From Multifurca ochricompacta (Eukaryota > Basidiomycota > Agaricomycetes > Russulales > Russulaceae), in contig WTXG01000149.1 in the NCBI GenBank assembly GCA_022496185.1, forward strand, positions 25,159 to 89,158: 64,000 nt of DNA, given 5' to 3'. The notes under the pieces are model-generated. The model ran no database searches and was not told the DNA's origin. It was given only the letters and a program-made list of their open reading frames with translations. Both the position numbers and the translations under genes were made by a program. Every line of letters starts with the position of its first letter. The first letter of the stretch is position 1. Shown here piece by piece: positions 33,166-46,300 of the stretch.

Positions 33166-33562
33166 AGAAAAGAGAAGAGAGCACGTACGGTCCGTCATAC
33201 AATGCGAGAAGTAAGTTAGTCACGTCCTCTGCTGAATCGTGTAACTTCACGATCGGACAACCCTCATAAACGTCATCAAGAAAGGTAACATGTGCTGTCG
33301 TCGTCACGGCGGGTTGAGGAAGGGTAAACATGTCGGAGAATACAACCGAACGACGAGAGAGCTGCGATTTGTGAACACGAAAGAGAGTACATTCTGCTTG
33401 AAGGATGACAGAACCATCGCAGAACCAAAGGTCGGCGTGTTTATGGAAGGGTTGAGGCGGGGGCGGCGATATGAGAGTGCCCTCCATCTTACACTCTCCA
33501 CTGGTGTGCTCGGGGATAGAGTCCAACTGGGATGAACAAGGTGACTGATGGGAGGTGGACAT
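32187..33562 (-). CDS. BTB/POZ-domain protein
   Basis: Three exons, minus: 33189-33562, 32836-33055, 32187-32765, giving 390 residues with no frame break. The BTB fold is clear: PFHKHADLWFCDGSVILQAE, FRVHKSQLSRRSVVFSDMF, CPIVKLHDSAEDVTNLLLAL-YDGP, then FAIVSGILRLSTKYAMDSLR. This is the common mushroom BTB family of about 300-400 residues with an uncharacterised helical C-terminal half; ends WKMIPLWFRMDS. BTB domains mediate dimerisation and often Cullin3 binding; the function here is unknown. Start chosen at MSTSHQS; an upstream in-frame ATG 13 codons earlier is possible. Intron 1 contains a long GA/CT microsatellite. Confidence 0.87.
33128..33165. repeat. (GA)n microsatellite in BTB intron 1
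   Basis: An almost pure GA run on the plus strand, which is a CT (polypyrimidine) run on the coding strand. It lies inside the intron 33056-33188, upstream of the acceptor. Confidence 0.95.
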
Positions 33563-33911
33563 CAGGATACCGACAGAGACAGCGACTTTTTGCTTCTGCA
33601 CCCCAAAGAAAGAGCTAATTTAAGAAAAGGTGGCAGGGCCACCTTGAGAGGGAGATTGGCTTGCCGAGAAAAGCCAGGACGTCGTTTGAGCGACAGGCTT
33701 GCAACAGAGTGTTGTGCTGTGTGCTGTAGAAAGGTGTAGACTAGGACAGATACGGTGTTACCAGGTGTGGTACACGACACGACACGAGGTGGGGAAGGGG
33801 AGGGGGAGGGTTCATTTCCGCGCCGGGTTACCGGTGATGTTAAGGTTAAGGTTACAGTGAACAACAGCTTCACTCACTCTCACCCCGTCACTCTTGGGTG
33901 ACCCGTTTCAA
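33563..33911. promoter_or_regulatory. divergent promoter region between BTB and DHODH genes
   Basis: A 349-bp gap between two divergently transcribed genes (ATG at 33562 minus and 33912 plus), so it must hold both promoters. It has a G-rich run (33790-33812) and a direct repeat (GGTTAAGGTTA) near 33840. No TATA box is evident. Confidence 0.5.
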
Positions 33912-35673
33912 ATGGCTTTTCTTCGTCTTGCTACACGTCGTTTACGACTGATTCCTCATCCTCATTCTTCTCGAAACTTCACTTCCAACTCTCAACCCAT
34001 CTCCAACTTGCGAACGGCCGCCTATGTGACTCTCTTTACTCTCACGACTGGCCTTGGTGCCGTCTATTACTTTGATTCTCGCGCCGCGATTCATCGTTAC
34101 TTGATCGCCCCCGTCATCCGCTATGCTTTAGATCCTGAGACTAGTCATCAGTTGGCCGTGACCGTCTTGGAAAATGGTTTGGGCCCCCGCGATATGCTCC
34201 CTGACGATGAACGATTAAAAACTGAGGTGACGATGTTGTTACCCCCAAACCCTCTCTATGGGGCAACCTTAATTGATTGTAACATGTTAGCTCTGGGGTC
34301 AACATTGTCAAACCCCATCGGTCTCGCAGCAGGGTTCGACAAAGACGGGCGAGCGATTGATGGTCTGAAATCTGTTGATCTTTTTTTTTCATCCTAACCC
34401 ATGGCCGCTCTCAGGGCTTTTCAATCTTGGATTTGGCTGGGTGGAGGTTGGAAGCGTCACTCCAAAACCACAGGTCTGTGCACTGTTTTATATCCATCTC
34501 CATGTCTACTACCAGTGTTTTACCTCCACACTCACCCGAAACGCACGCATATAAATCAGCCTGGCAACCCGCGCCCACGCCTTTTCCATCTTCCTGAGGA
34601 TTCCGCTCTCATCAACCGTTATGGTTTCCCTTCCCAGGGCCATACATCCGTTCTTTCACGCCTACGCGCGCGCCTCCCCGCTTTCCTGACGACTACTGAG
34701 CAAGTCTCTCCTTCTCTCCATCACGACCGACTGCTAGCCGTGAACTTGGGAAAGAATAAAGAGAGCCCACAAGAGTCGCCAGATGACTTTATCGTCGGCG
34801 TCCGTGTCTTCGCTCCACACGCCGATGTGCTTGTTGTCAACGTTTCCAGTCCTAATACCCCAGGCCTGCGGTGCGTGTCGTGCTCCAATCACCCATGCTC
34901 CTTGCCTTGATCAACTTCCTTCCCTCCATCATATTAGTGGTTTGCAACAACGAGACCTACTAGCCAACCTTCTCCGTGGCGTCGTACATGCCCGTGATGA
35001 GGCCACACAATCATCATCATCCTCATCATCATCATCATCACCGCGGCGCCCCAAGCTCGTCCTCAAAATATCGCCAGACCTCGATTCCCGCGGGTTGGAC
35101 GATATCGCCGATGCAATTGTGTCGGTCAAAGGTATCGACGGCGTCATCGTGACCAACACGACCGTCCAACGACCCATCCATCTTCGCAGCAGTGCGTAAC
35201 TTTCTCTCTCTCACACACACCACTTTCACTTTATTTACAATCCCAATTTTGCCAAAAAAAAAAAAACAGCAAACCGCGCGGAACAAGGCGGTCTTTCCGG
35301 TGCGCCTCTACAACCCCTCGCGCTCGAAACGATTCGGGGCCTACGAAAACGTCTCCCCGCCGAAATTCCTATCATCGGCTGCGGTGGTATATCCTCCGGC
35401 CTCGACGCCCTCACGTTCGCTCGCGCCGGCGCATCTTCCGTGCAGATATATACCGCGTTCGGATATGATGGACCTGGGACTTGTCGTCGTATCAAGGATG
35501 AACTTGCGGATGAACTCGCTCGCTCGGGCACGACTTGGCAAGCGGTTGTTGAGCGAGCGGTAGGTGAGAACGCAGCCAGAGTCCCGATGATGAAGGAGAA
35601 GACGGAGGTGGAGACGGAGAGGGAGACGACTGTTGGTGGGGTGAGGCAGCTGGTTGAACAGGCTGAAAACTGA
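33912..35673 (+). CDS. URA9: dihydroorotate dehydrogenase, class 2 (mitochondrial)
   Basis: Oxidises dihydroorotate to orotate with quinone as acceptor, the fourth step of pyrimidine synthesis, at the inner mitochondrial membrane. Five exons, all in phase: 33912-34362, 34415-34473, 34560-34870, 34938-35191, 35270-35673. The N-terminus is Arg/Ser-rich with a membrane helix ([19 protein letters not shown]), as in membrane-bound class 2 enzymes. Motifs: [41 protein letters not shown] (catalytic Ser), [36 protein letters not shown] run of ten serines encoded by TCA/TCC repeats interrupts the loop before the [10 protein letters not shown] segment. The C-terminal tail of about 50 residues is charged. 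An earlier ATG at 33894 is possible; 33912 fits a targeting peptide better. Confidence 0.95.
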
Positions 35674-38600
35674 AAGATCTTTTGGACGAATTAGCGGAGC
35701 GGATGAACAAGGAAACGTTGACTTTGGTGGCAGCATGATTGGGGTGCTCACGCTTACATAATATAGATGCAAGGGTCCGAACCCGAAATTTTGGCTCCTC
35801 TTCAAAAATACAAAATACACTCATTCACTGTCGGGCGGGCGATCAAACCCAAACCAAAAAAAATCCCAAACAAAGTCATTCCGAAAGCTTATCCTTTCTA
35901 TCATCATAGTCGTCGCGATGACGGGGAAGGGCATTTTCTCGTGCGTGCGGAGAGAAAGAGTCGTGTTGACATCCCCTTTAGTCTCCTGCTGCGTCTCCCC
36001 CCCCGGGCCACTTTTTTTTCACACTTGGGGAAAAAAGAAAAAAGAGTGCGAATGTTGAAATGAATGAATGAATGAAAAAAAGTGAAACAGCCTCGGACCT
36101 TTATTTTTTTGGGGCCCGGCCCTTACTATACCTGGAGGGAGGGGGGTGTTTAAGTTCCATTATTTCCATCACGCATCAACTCATGTGGCCAAAAACTGCT
36201 AGTTACCAGCGCTACCTCGCTAAAGCTAATAACTAACTATACTGCAATTGGGTCCTTTTGAGTTCATGGCTAAACCGTGGAGGGGAGGGGAGGGGGGCGT
36301 TCATCATTCATTAACCAAAGCGCTCTCTCTCCCTTGGAACTCTCTCGTACGGGTGATGATTATGTGTTACCTTTAACTAATCCTTTTGGGCAAGGGGCTA
36401 AACTTACATTGTCTTGCCCCCCCCTCTCTGTGCATGTTGCCAACCTCCCACCCCATCCACTAAAACCCCCCCTTCCAGGTCCGCTGCCAAGTTAAGTAAC
36501 CCACCCCCCCAAAACCCCCTCCATTCTCCGCCGTCGCCCATATCAAGCGCTAGTTTAGGCCAGGGCTCATGTATAGGGGGCATGGCCTATAGTATTCTTC
36601 CTTATTACGAAAAGTGTCGCCGCAAACATGTGTGTTTCATGATGCAATCATTGATTCGTAAAGTGTGGGGTTCGTTCTTTCCGTCCGTCCGTGTAAGTTT
36701 TCGGTATTTTGTGTGGATGTGGATAGAGAGAGAGAGGCAAATTTAGTAGTGGGGGGGGGGGGGTCGGGTCCCTTCTTCATTCATGGTCTTGGAATATAAA
36801 TTCGTTCGTTTGCGTTTGATACCGACACTCACCAAAAAAAAAAAAAACTCCATTATGCCAACAAATACCCCCACCCCCAACGATGGGGAATTTTAGGGAG
36901 ACAGACAGCTTTTCCTTCCCTTTCCCGGATGCTCCTAACTGTTTTATCCGCTCCCCGGCAACCCTCTTGCATTTAAACACTACGGACCGGGCCATGCGCT
37001 GCGTCGTTAGGCTCAAATGGGAAAAGAGAGAGCGACGCTAGGTCCTTCACACTTGCGCGACACGTTCACAAGAGGTGTCCAGAGTAATTCGGGCCTACGT
37101 ATATATAGTTGCCCATACCCCGCCCGCCGATTGGAACAGTTCCAGTTCATTCATTCATTTAATTTACACTAATCGGCCAGGTTTGGCCTAGAAATAAATA
37201 ACTCAAATCTGCTCACAATACAAATACAAAAATGCGAAAAAAATAAAAAAAATAAAAAAACCAATACGATATCCCTCCCCCCCCCCCTAACCCCCATCCA
37301 TAAATCTGATGCCCGGTCCGCTAAATGGAAACCCGAATTATTTAAGCGCTCGACTGTTAGAAATGTCACCCTCTATAAGAGGGTCCATTCAGAAGGGGTA
37401 TCAGTGCGCGTAACCGTGAACGAATGCTCTGCGCTCTCTGGGCTAGACCATGGCCCACGAAGAGAGCACGGGAAGATCAACGTGAACCCAGCTGGGATCC
37501 CTCCCTGCTGTGATTCACGTTCACAGCGCAAAAGACGCGTGACCCGTTTCCACGTGACGACTGCGGCCCGTGTCATCGATCCGTTCCATTTGCGCTGGGA
37601 GGAGGTGAGGGTGACCTAGTTTATTGAAAAAAACCATGTACTAGTAATTAGAAACGGGGTGTGGGAAACATGATTTGAAGACTCTGCTCTGGGAAGGGGA
37701 GAGTGGGGAGAAGCAAAACGCCTTCCACTCACTCTGGCTCAGCCGCTGTATGATCTCGCTGATGAGATTCGGGCCGGGGAATGTTGCTAGCCCTGACGCT
37801 CTTGCGCAACGCCCTTTCGAAAGTGCTAGGAAAAGAGATGCGGAGCAGCTTGTAGCGCCTGGGCATTTATATCGAGTCGAGTCGGTATAGTGGTGGATTT
37901 GAAGGTGGGGCGGGTGTATGTGTGGGGGTGTGCTTTTTGGAGCAGACTTGCCTATCAAGTAGTGGGGGAACTGATTTAAGGAGCCAAAGACGGATGTCAC
38001 GGAATATACTGGATTGAGCCAAGGAATGATGACTTAAGTAACTTGCGAGAAAGCTCGCATTTTTGTGTCGGTGGTCGATCGGTTGGTGAAATGTAGTGGA
38101 AGCTCCGGACAGAAGACACATGGTGCAGGTGCAGAGAGAAAACAAAAGGATGGGTGCAAATATGGGTGATGTGTTGCGCCTAGAGGAGCACAGTGCAGTT
38201 CCGATACCATAAGGTTGAAGCTTGAACAAATTTTCCTCAAGACTTGTGGACTCGTCAATCCGTATTGCTTAGATAAAGAGATCAGCGTCGACGTTGTATG
38301 TCTAGGACTGCCACATCCGGTGGAAATTGTTCGTAATGCGTAATGGGATCTCTATTAACAGAGTAGGCGGGTTTGTGGGTAGGCGTTGAATAACCAATCA
38401 TGCTTGATGCTTGGCAAATTGTATCGTCAAATATCCCGCTTCGAATGCCCCCCCCCCCCCCCAACTGGGTCAGCCTCATTCGCCACGCATTGATTGAGCG
38501 CAATTAGGAGGGAGGTATAGCTTTCCTTGATCTCTGATCTGGAGATAAAGTTTGGGTTTGGGGAACGTATTGTGGGGAAGGGGAGAGAGAGGGGTGTGAG

Positions 38601-39375
38601 TGGGAGGGGGGGGGGATTCCCGTCACATCAAAGCTCTTCTCGCTTTACCTTCCTCAGTGCACGGATAATATGCATCCATAGAACTAACAATCAAATCCAA
38701 TCTATAATCGTCATGGTCCCCTTAAGAATGTCAGCACCACTATCGAAGGCGGAAATAGACGCGGGCAGGCGGGCGGGTATTCTGGTCCCTTTTCCCCCCC
38801 CTTGAATAACCCCCTTAATTCCATGGCATTCAATCAACGTTATTGAAAGTATTTGAGTTTGAGCACTGCGTCGGTATAGAGGAAAATCGCGCGGCAGGCG
38901 GGGGAGTTTTTTTTTTTCCCCACTCATCAGATGCATGCATGATGGAAGAAAGAAAGTTGTTCGGTTTGAACGTAGTGAGACGACGAACGTATAGTTTGTG
39001 ACGAGCCACGTGTCCAAGATGATGGAATAATGGAAGAAAGTTATAGGCTGCGCTGATGCTTTGCCTTGCCTTGGTAAATCACGACCGACCCAATGAACTG
39101 GGGGTTGTGGTTGAGTTCGTTGCAGGCGTTGCAGGTCTTTTCGGTGAGTCGTCACGTGTTTGTCCCATTGGGAAACGGGAATACAAAATATAAAGTATAA
39201 AAGTATAACGTAGTGGTATATGTATCCATGCAATGGCCATTCATAGTAGGGTGTGGGTCAACAGATGGTAATGGGTATGATATAATGATGATACTGCCAT
39301 AAGAGGATGCATTACGGAAAACTGAAGAACTAATTCGTATGAATGGGGTAAGGGGGGGGGGGGGGGGTAGCGCCT
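35674..39375. other. 3.7-kb gene-poor region
   Basis: No gene is supported. It has many homopolymers (long G run at 36751-36765, C run at 38449-38462, A runs at 36834-36846) and short tetranucleotide runs (GAAT at 36061-36077). A minus-strand stretch near 39041-39150 reads like a short C-terminal exon but is isolated. The left end carries the 3' flank of the DHODH gene. Confidence 0.5.
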
Positions 39376-41589
39376 TTAAGCCAGGACTAGGACTAGTTCG
39401 CAGGTTTTAGCCCGAGTAATATCTTCAATGGCCATGTGCATACGGCAGGGGACAAGGTTGTCGCCCGCCTGAGAGTCGACTCTCCTCACGAGGAAAGTAG
39501 AATCGCGTAGAGCACGAGCTGATTCTTCAGGTTCGAGGACCTTTGAAATGTGCCAGCGCAGAGCACGAAGGCGCGTTTCCGGCTCAACACCAACTGCAAG
39601 TTTAGACGATCAGGGAAGGCGATCAGGGAAACCCTTTATAAGAAAGGCGCATGAAGGGGGAGGAGCTAATAACGTACGTGTGAACTCCTTGATGACGTTG
39701 CCGTTAGAGCTCCTATCGCGAACCTTGACATTCATTCGCACAAGATCCGAAACGTCATCTGGATTTCTGGACGGTCTCTGCAAAGTAAAGCGGCAATGTT
39801 AGCCAATGTCAAGTCCAAGTAAAATGAAACGAAAATTTAGGGGGGGGGGACTGACGGCAGTGAGGATCTCGCTAAGCTGGGCAGTGCGAGCCCTATCCTT
39901 CTCTACCGCTTGTCGGAAGATCTTCTCGTATCGAGCCCAATGAGACGCCAGCTATGGTCAGGAATGTAATCAATCTCCTCGAAGAGCACGGATAAGAGCC
40001 AGTTGCGCACCTCAAAGTGCTCGAAACAATCCTGGATCTTCGTACGCGCCAAAGTAAATGCGTCGTCGATGAGAGAATTTTCTGGCGCATCTATGTCGTA
40101 ACCTCTCAGACTAGGGACTGAAGCTGCTGCGGTCTGGAGGGCAACTAAGGTCTCCTTGCAAGTCCTGAGCGGGAGGTAAAGTGGGTCAGCAAAGATTCTG
40201 GTATTTTCGAAAGGTCAATGACACACTCACTCTTCGAGAGGTTCAACATTGGTGGCGGTCCTCCTTTCCTTGGTCAAGCCCTCGTAGTGTCTCGCGAGGA
40301 AGCGACATAAGGAGATGAGCGCGAGGGCTTGGGCATGATAAGGCCGACGGATCTTCCCTGCTTGTTTCATTAGTTGTGTATAGGGTGCTGGAAGTGGCGC
40401 ATCGGGAATCGTCTGAAGGTGACAACATCGGTCACCAGGTGTGGTGGAAAGTTGCGAACACTTACTCTAAGAACTTCGAGGAAGGCATCATACTTCTCTT
40501 CGATCTCTTGAACAGAGGCGTCCGCGCCTTCCGTGATATCGTAGAAATAGTTGAGAAGCCTGGAAAGGCCCAGTTCAGTGCACGTGGGAAATAGACGGAG
40601 AATTATCTGACAGACCTATGCGCCGCATCCCAAACGGGCGCAAGTTTCAAGTGGTGAGTCCGGTCCTTATTTGCACGTGGGTCCATGCATATATCCATGA
40701 TCCCGAAAACAAGCATGGCCGTTTTGATCGTGAAAAGGGCAAGTACCTGGGGTGTCTCGTCATTGATGATCAATCTTCAGAAAGATGAGCAAACGGACGT
40801 CATCGAGTATTTCGCTCTGCGCTAACGCGTAAAGATCCACAAGCCGGTCGTTCACGAGCTCGATCAGTTGGGGAACCGATCTATGGGTTTGAACAATTAT
40901 TGATATTGACATGTCAACTTAGCGAAATGGTAAGAACGGACCCTTCCGCTCTTTTACGAAAGGCATGGGATTTGATGGACTGATGTAACTCCAAAAGAAA
41001 GCACGCATCGTCATGCTTTCCAGCCTCGACAATCTCGGCATCTTCGTCATCGAGCTTGGGTAACAGGTCCTGGTCGAGGATGAATGAATGAACCGCAAGG
41101 AAACTACAGAAGACAAACTCACCCCAATCTCAGGTCTCGCACGAAAGGAATCCAAAGATTCACGAAGCCTTTGTCTGTTAGCCTCCCAGATTGCGGCGGA
41201 TGCTATGCACCCGTCGACATCCTTGTCCCCGCCAAAGTGACGCTGGACCTCGTCTTGAGTAACGTGCGTCGACTCGAGCAACAGTCTACGAAATAATCAG
41301 TTTCCATCGAGCGAGGGCAAGGGCTTGCGCACTCCTCTAGCAAATCAACCGCCTCCGTGAATTTGTCGTAACTATCCCAGTCATCTTCCTCATCAACCTT
41401 TTGAATCAAGGCGTTGATCACATCACAAACGGATCGCGCTCTATCGACGAAATGGTATGATATTTGGGTATTGCGACGAAATCGAACTACATCGCGACCA
41501 ATGGTCTCTATGAGTTGCCTGATAGATTCTGTCGCAGGGAAAACTTGGTTTTCGAGATGCGTTAGACTTCGAAAAAGTGTGTAGGACAT
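39376..41589 (-). CDS. uncharacterised helical protein, 11 exons
   Basis: Start MSYTLFRSLTHLENQVFPAT at 41589; stop at 39376. Eleven exons separated by ten short GT-AG introns can be joined with every phase matching and no frame break, giving roughly 530 residues. Readable segments in order: LIETIGRDVVRFRRN, THVTQDEVQRHFGGD, KHDDACFLLELHQSIKSH, VPQLIELVNDRLVDLYALAQ, LALFTIKTAMLVFGIMDIC, LLNYFYDITEGADASVQEIE, YTQLMKQAGKIRRPYHAQAL, TCKETLVALQTAAASVPSL, LASHWARYEKIFRQAVEKDR, and a more beta-like end LVRRVDSQAGDNLVPCRMHM. It looks mostly alpha-helical and cytosolic; no signal peptide or clear membrane span. I recognise no family. The good intron structure argues for a functional gene. Confidence 0.75.
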
Positions 41590-43308
41590 GTCTCTGAGAG
41601 AGGGTAACACTGAAGCGGGAAGGGGGCGACAATAACGCGGAGAGAACGGGAGGAGCGAGTTGCACAGGGTTTAGAAGCCTTATACCGTCTGTGCGTTTTC
41701 AGCATGGCAAAGTGACGCTGCCATGCGGCAGGCGGACATAGAACTGATAATCGGAACGGTGGTGGATCAGTATGTCACGGAGCAGCCGAGGGTATTGGTG
41801 AGTATTCAAGAAACAAAAGTCGAGAGAGGAAAGGACCCCTTCTCACGCGGACGAGAAAGATTGCTGGCTTGCCAAAACAAAAACGGTTGTCACTATACAA
41901 CAACACAGAAGGGTGAGGATACGATCGAGGAACGAGGTAACGCTAGCGTCTTCATAGGGCGTAGGTGGGGCCAAGGGAGTAGCATTGCGCTGTTACGACT
42001 GACGAATGAAGAAAACGTGTAGTGATTCGGTGGACTCCGATAAGAGAGATAGAAAGAGTTAATTGAGCACTGAGAAACAAAGAGCTGACAGGCGCAAGGC
42101 TAAGAACGAGATCAAGAGTCACGAGCCCCTGGCGTGGTATGCAACGCCGTGGGCGCATGGCTTTGGTAGTGTGCGTAGTGTGCACAGATTTTTATTTGCG
42201 AAGCCATGAACGTTAAAGCTCCGAAATAGCATTTATTTTTCAATGTCTTGACAATCCACCACCACTACGGGCATAGCGGGCGCCATGGATCGGTCGGCGG
42301 AGACAGTGTTCTTGAAAACAATGGTACGTTCGAGGTACTCGTGATTGAAAGTCCTTTGCAAGCGAGGGAGAGAGATGATCGGCAACGAACGTCAAACCTT
42401 CAAACACCACTGGCGACAAGACCGCAACCTGATTTCTGAAATCACTCTCGCATGATTCACTGCCTCCACTCTGCGTCAGGTGTGCACCGTCATCACGTTT
42501 CGAGAAATGTAATTACGAGAAAGCTGTAGGGTGTGAAGGGCTACCATGCTTAAGCTAGCGTTTCCCTAATCCACCCCTCCGCCTGTCCGCAAACTCGAAT
42601 CTTTCTTTCTTCTCTCATGCCGGTCAGCCTTGTTCTCGGAGACGTCTTCAGCTTTCGCAAATATGTCAAATACATAGGAAGGGCGTACCAAAAGCGCTCT
42701 GTTGCGATGATACAGCTCTGTAGATTGTTCTGGAGATTTCTCCGGGGAAACCAGATCAAATTGACGCATTAAGAAGGTCTGAGTACTCTGCCCAACCTCG
42801 CATCCTGTATACTGATGCCACGATACTCCTCAGTCTCTTTGAGATTGTCGAACATGCCCTGAAGTCTGCTGTTGACGCTGGGAAGGAGCGTAGCGAGGAT
42901 GCCGATAATGCGTTCGCTACTGCTGAGGAGGAGCTGGACCAGTATGCTGCGTGGTATCATCCAAAACAACAGTTCGTTCATTTTCATCCCGTGTCGCGCC
43001 TCTGCGAAACTCCAATCTCTCCCCAGAAGCGTGCTGGGCGATGTGCAGAATATCATTGAGGATGCAGCTCAGAAAGATAGCTACATCATGAAGACGCACA
43101 ACCGATTATCTTCCCGGTTGGGTCTAAGTGTAAGAAATCTACATGTTTTACCGTATTTATTGCGGTAACACGCATCCAGAAAGCTGAAACATCATCCTCA
43201 AATTCTTTAGTCAAAGTCCGTTTCCAAATTCTCCAGTCTCCCACCGAGCGCCAAAAGGCTCCCATTGTTACTTGTGGGTTTTTTTTTCCACCTCAAAGTT
43301 ATCAACTC
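41590..43308. other. region between two genes, coding-like but unresolved
   Basis: 41590-42240 would hold the promoter of the minus-strand gene; a 99-codon plus frame at 41723-42022 has no known features. From about 42590 to 43140 both strands have protein-like frames. On plus, LLRRSWTSMLRGIIQNNSSF and VLGDVQNIIEDAAQKDSYIM run up to a GTAAGA donor at 43139; on minus, MKMNELLFWMIPRSILVQLL lies opposite. I could not decide which, if either, is real. It may be the 5' part of the plus-strand gene that follows. Confidence 0.35.
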
Positions 43309-46300
43309 ATGCGATTGATTATACCAACTATAGGTGAGTTGGCTCCTGAGGTGAAAGTGTCCGAGTTGCTCTGGACTTTCAGCCGGCTGCCTGAAGACCA
43401 ACGGATTACTCTCAAGCAGAATCCTCACTTCTATTTTGGGAGGGATCTCTCCGATAAGCCACCTGCTTACAATGACAAATTCAGACTCGAACCTCTCAGG
43501 GACCTTAGACTGGAAAAGGATTCACTTGTGCTGATACTTCTGGACAGAACCGGTCAAATCTTTTTGGATTATCGGAAGTTTTCAAAGACGTACGGAAACA
43601 TATGGAAACCATCCAACACGATCATATTAAAAGGTAATCATTCTTGCCTTAGTCAAGATGGCGCTTAACTGGTATTAGACCTCCAGGGAACCCTGGAAGC
43701 GGCAAATCAAGTTAGTCCCAAAATCAATGGTGAAGTCTGTATCTGGCAAAGGGGTGGGATGCGACCTGAAGAGGATCTATCAAAGTGGACGGAGGTGTTG
43801 GACCAAGCACTCGGCTTACCAGACGTCGACTGGCTCATTCGATCTGAGACTTCGCAGGACGAAGCGTTCGACATTGAGGTTACAGGTGGCTGGGTAAGTC
43901 CCATTCCTCTTGTCTTTGCGACGGCTGTTCACTTAGGGCGTCTCTAGGAACGTTGCTCCCCAGTCAACTTACCTGAACCGTCCCCTGTCTTCAAGGAGGA
44001 GTACCCCGACCCCGCTACAACCGCACCTCCGCATGACGATGACCACATGCGCCTACATGATGATGATCACGCGCACCCGCATGGCGATGATCACATGTAC
44101 CCCGAAGATACACCTAATAATCTCGCGCCTGGGTTTAACACTCTCCCGACCATTAGCTCTGCGAGCGAGGAATCCTTTCACTCTTCGGATGATACCCGCC
44201 CGACTGTCGACACAGTCAACACTTCTACTGAAGAATTGCAGAGCAATGTGGAGGAGTTCTCGCCACCTGTCGAGGATGCAGACTTTACAGCTCCTGGAGT
44301 CGACCCACCCTTGGGGAGCATTCATCCACAGACCGAGGTGGTCGTTTCCCTAAATGTTCAAAGTGCCTGCGCTTCTCCTGGGCTCCTCACTTTACCTGTT
44401 GAGAGTGAACCGTCTCCTGTAGATGGTGTTTCTGTTCCAAATGAGATCACCTCTCCCTCGACTATGGAGAGCGTTCCCCCTCAGGTCGAGGCTGTCCATC
44501 CTCCAGTTCAGCCCCCCAGTCCTCCTCCCGAACTCCTTTCCTCACCTCCCCATGATGACGTAGTAACTGCGAGCAGCCCCGCGTCCAGTCTTGACGAAGA
44601 CATCTTTGCTCTAGAGAGTGCTCTTCCTGAGGTCGAAGCTACTCACCCTCCGGTTCAGCTCGTTAACTCCACTTCCGAACCTCCCACTGTGCCTGTCGAT
44701 AAAGACATAATAGTTATCGGCGACTACGCGTACACTTCTGACATGGATATCCCTACTTCGGATAGGGCTAGCCTTCAAGCCGAGACAGTTCACCCCTTGT
44801 CCCAAGCCGCTGGAGCTCCCCCTGAGCCTCCAGTTGCACCTGTTGAAGACGATGCCGCTTCTGCGAGTAGCCATGTGTCCAGAAACACTGCTCAGGTCGA
44901 GTCTGCTCACGCTCCAGTTCAACCTACGCTTGTTCCTCCTGAGTCTCTCATCCCGTCTCCCAACGTCGAGCTAGCTACCCCGGGCAGCTTCCCCGTTTCC
45001 GATTGGATCATCCCGCTGTTTGAATGCCCCACGCCTCAGGTTGAAACTATCCACCCACCAATTCAACAAGTCCGTATTCCTTCTGAGCGTCCCACCGCAA
45101 GTCTCGTCGATAACCCCGCCCCCGCGAATGGCGCGCCGACCCTCCAGAGAACCGTGTCTCATTCGGACAATACTCCACCTCAGGTCAAAGTCGTCACACC
45201 TCCAACTCTCCCTGAACCCCTCACACCCGTTGGAAGTACTCCGGCCCCCGCAAGTAGCCTACCCGCATCTGAGAAGATTACCCCTCCCCCAGAACGCGAT
45301 CGCCCTCAGGTGAAAATTATTCACGCACCACTTCAGCCATCCCGTGAACCCCCCGAGCACCTCGTCCCACATCTTGACAGTAGCCCATCTCTTCCAGGTG
45401 GCCTACCCTCACCCACTATTTCCGCCCCTCCTGACAGTATTCCTCCTTCCGCCGAAGCCGTCCGTCCTTCAGTTCAACCGGCGCCCGCTCATCTTGAACC
45501 CCCCTCCCCGCCTGTGGGAAGTAATGTAACTGCCGTGGGCGACCTTTCCGGTGCGATGGTGTTACCCAACGTTCGGGACGCGCTCGTCCCCAGACTGAGA
45601 TTGCACACGCGCCGCTTCGGCCGGTCCGCATTCCTTCTGAGAACCTTGTCTCAAATGGCCCCGCCCCTGCAGCTGTCGCCTCACCTCCTAGTAAGTCCTC
45701 CCCTCCATTTCGGGTAGTTTTCGTTCTTATGTTAATGCTGTTCTTCCTCCAGCGCCACTGACACGCGCGGATTCAAAACCTCTCGTCCACCTCTAGGAAC
45801 TAAGCCGGCCCCTGCGAGTAGCCAGCCTACCTCAGATAGGACCGTTCCCCCTTCAAAGCGCGACAGTCCACAGGTCGAAACTGTTCGCCCTCCTGTCCAA
45901 CTTGCCCCTCGTCTTCAGTCTAACATCCCCGCGGACAACAAGTCCACTCCCGATCGCACCGCCCCCGTTCCGAACAGCACTCGTCAGGGAGCCGTCCAAG
46001 CCCAAGTTCAGGTATATCGTGCTTCCCCTGAGCCTCTTCTTCGTACGCTGCAAGAAACCCAGCTCCTGGGAACAGTGTACCTTCTCCAGATAGGAACCTC
46101 CCTTCCTCGGAACGCGCTCGCTCCCAGGCGCAGGCTATCCGTCCTCCTGTTCAATCCATGCACGCTCCACCTCAGCCTTCCATGCCGAGTATTAGGAGCA
46201 AGCCGGTCCCTGCGAGCAGCATCCCTACTTCATTCAGGGATCTCGCTTCCGCAGAACGCGGCGCTCGTTCCCAAGTCCAGGCTGTCCGTCCACCGGTTCA

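Noticed and set aside
37641..38000. Minus-strand frame of 119 codons upstream of the gene-poor region
   Set aside because: Pro/His/Ser-biased composition from C-rich runs, no splice partners or motif.
38691..39233. Minus-strand frame of 180 codons
   Set aside because: Begins in low-complexity DNA, no motif; the only protein-like piece there is in a different frame (reported separately as weak).
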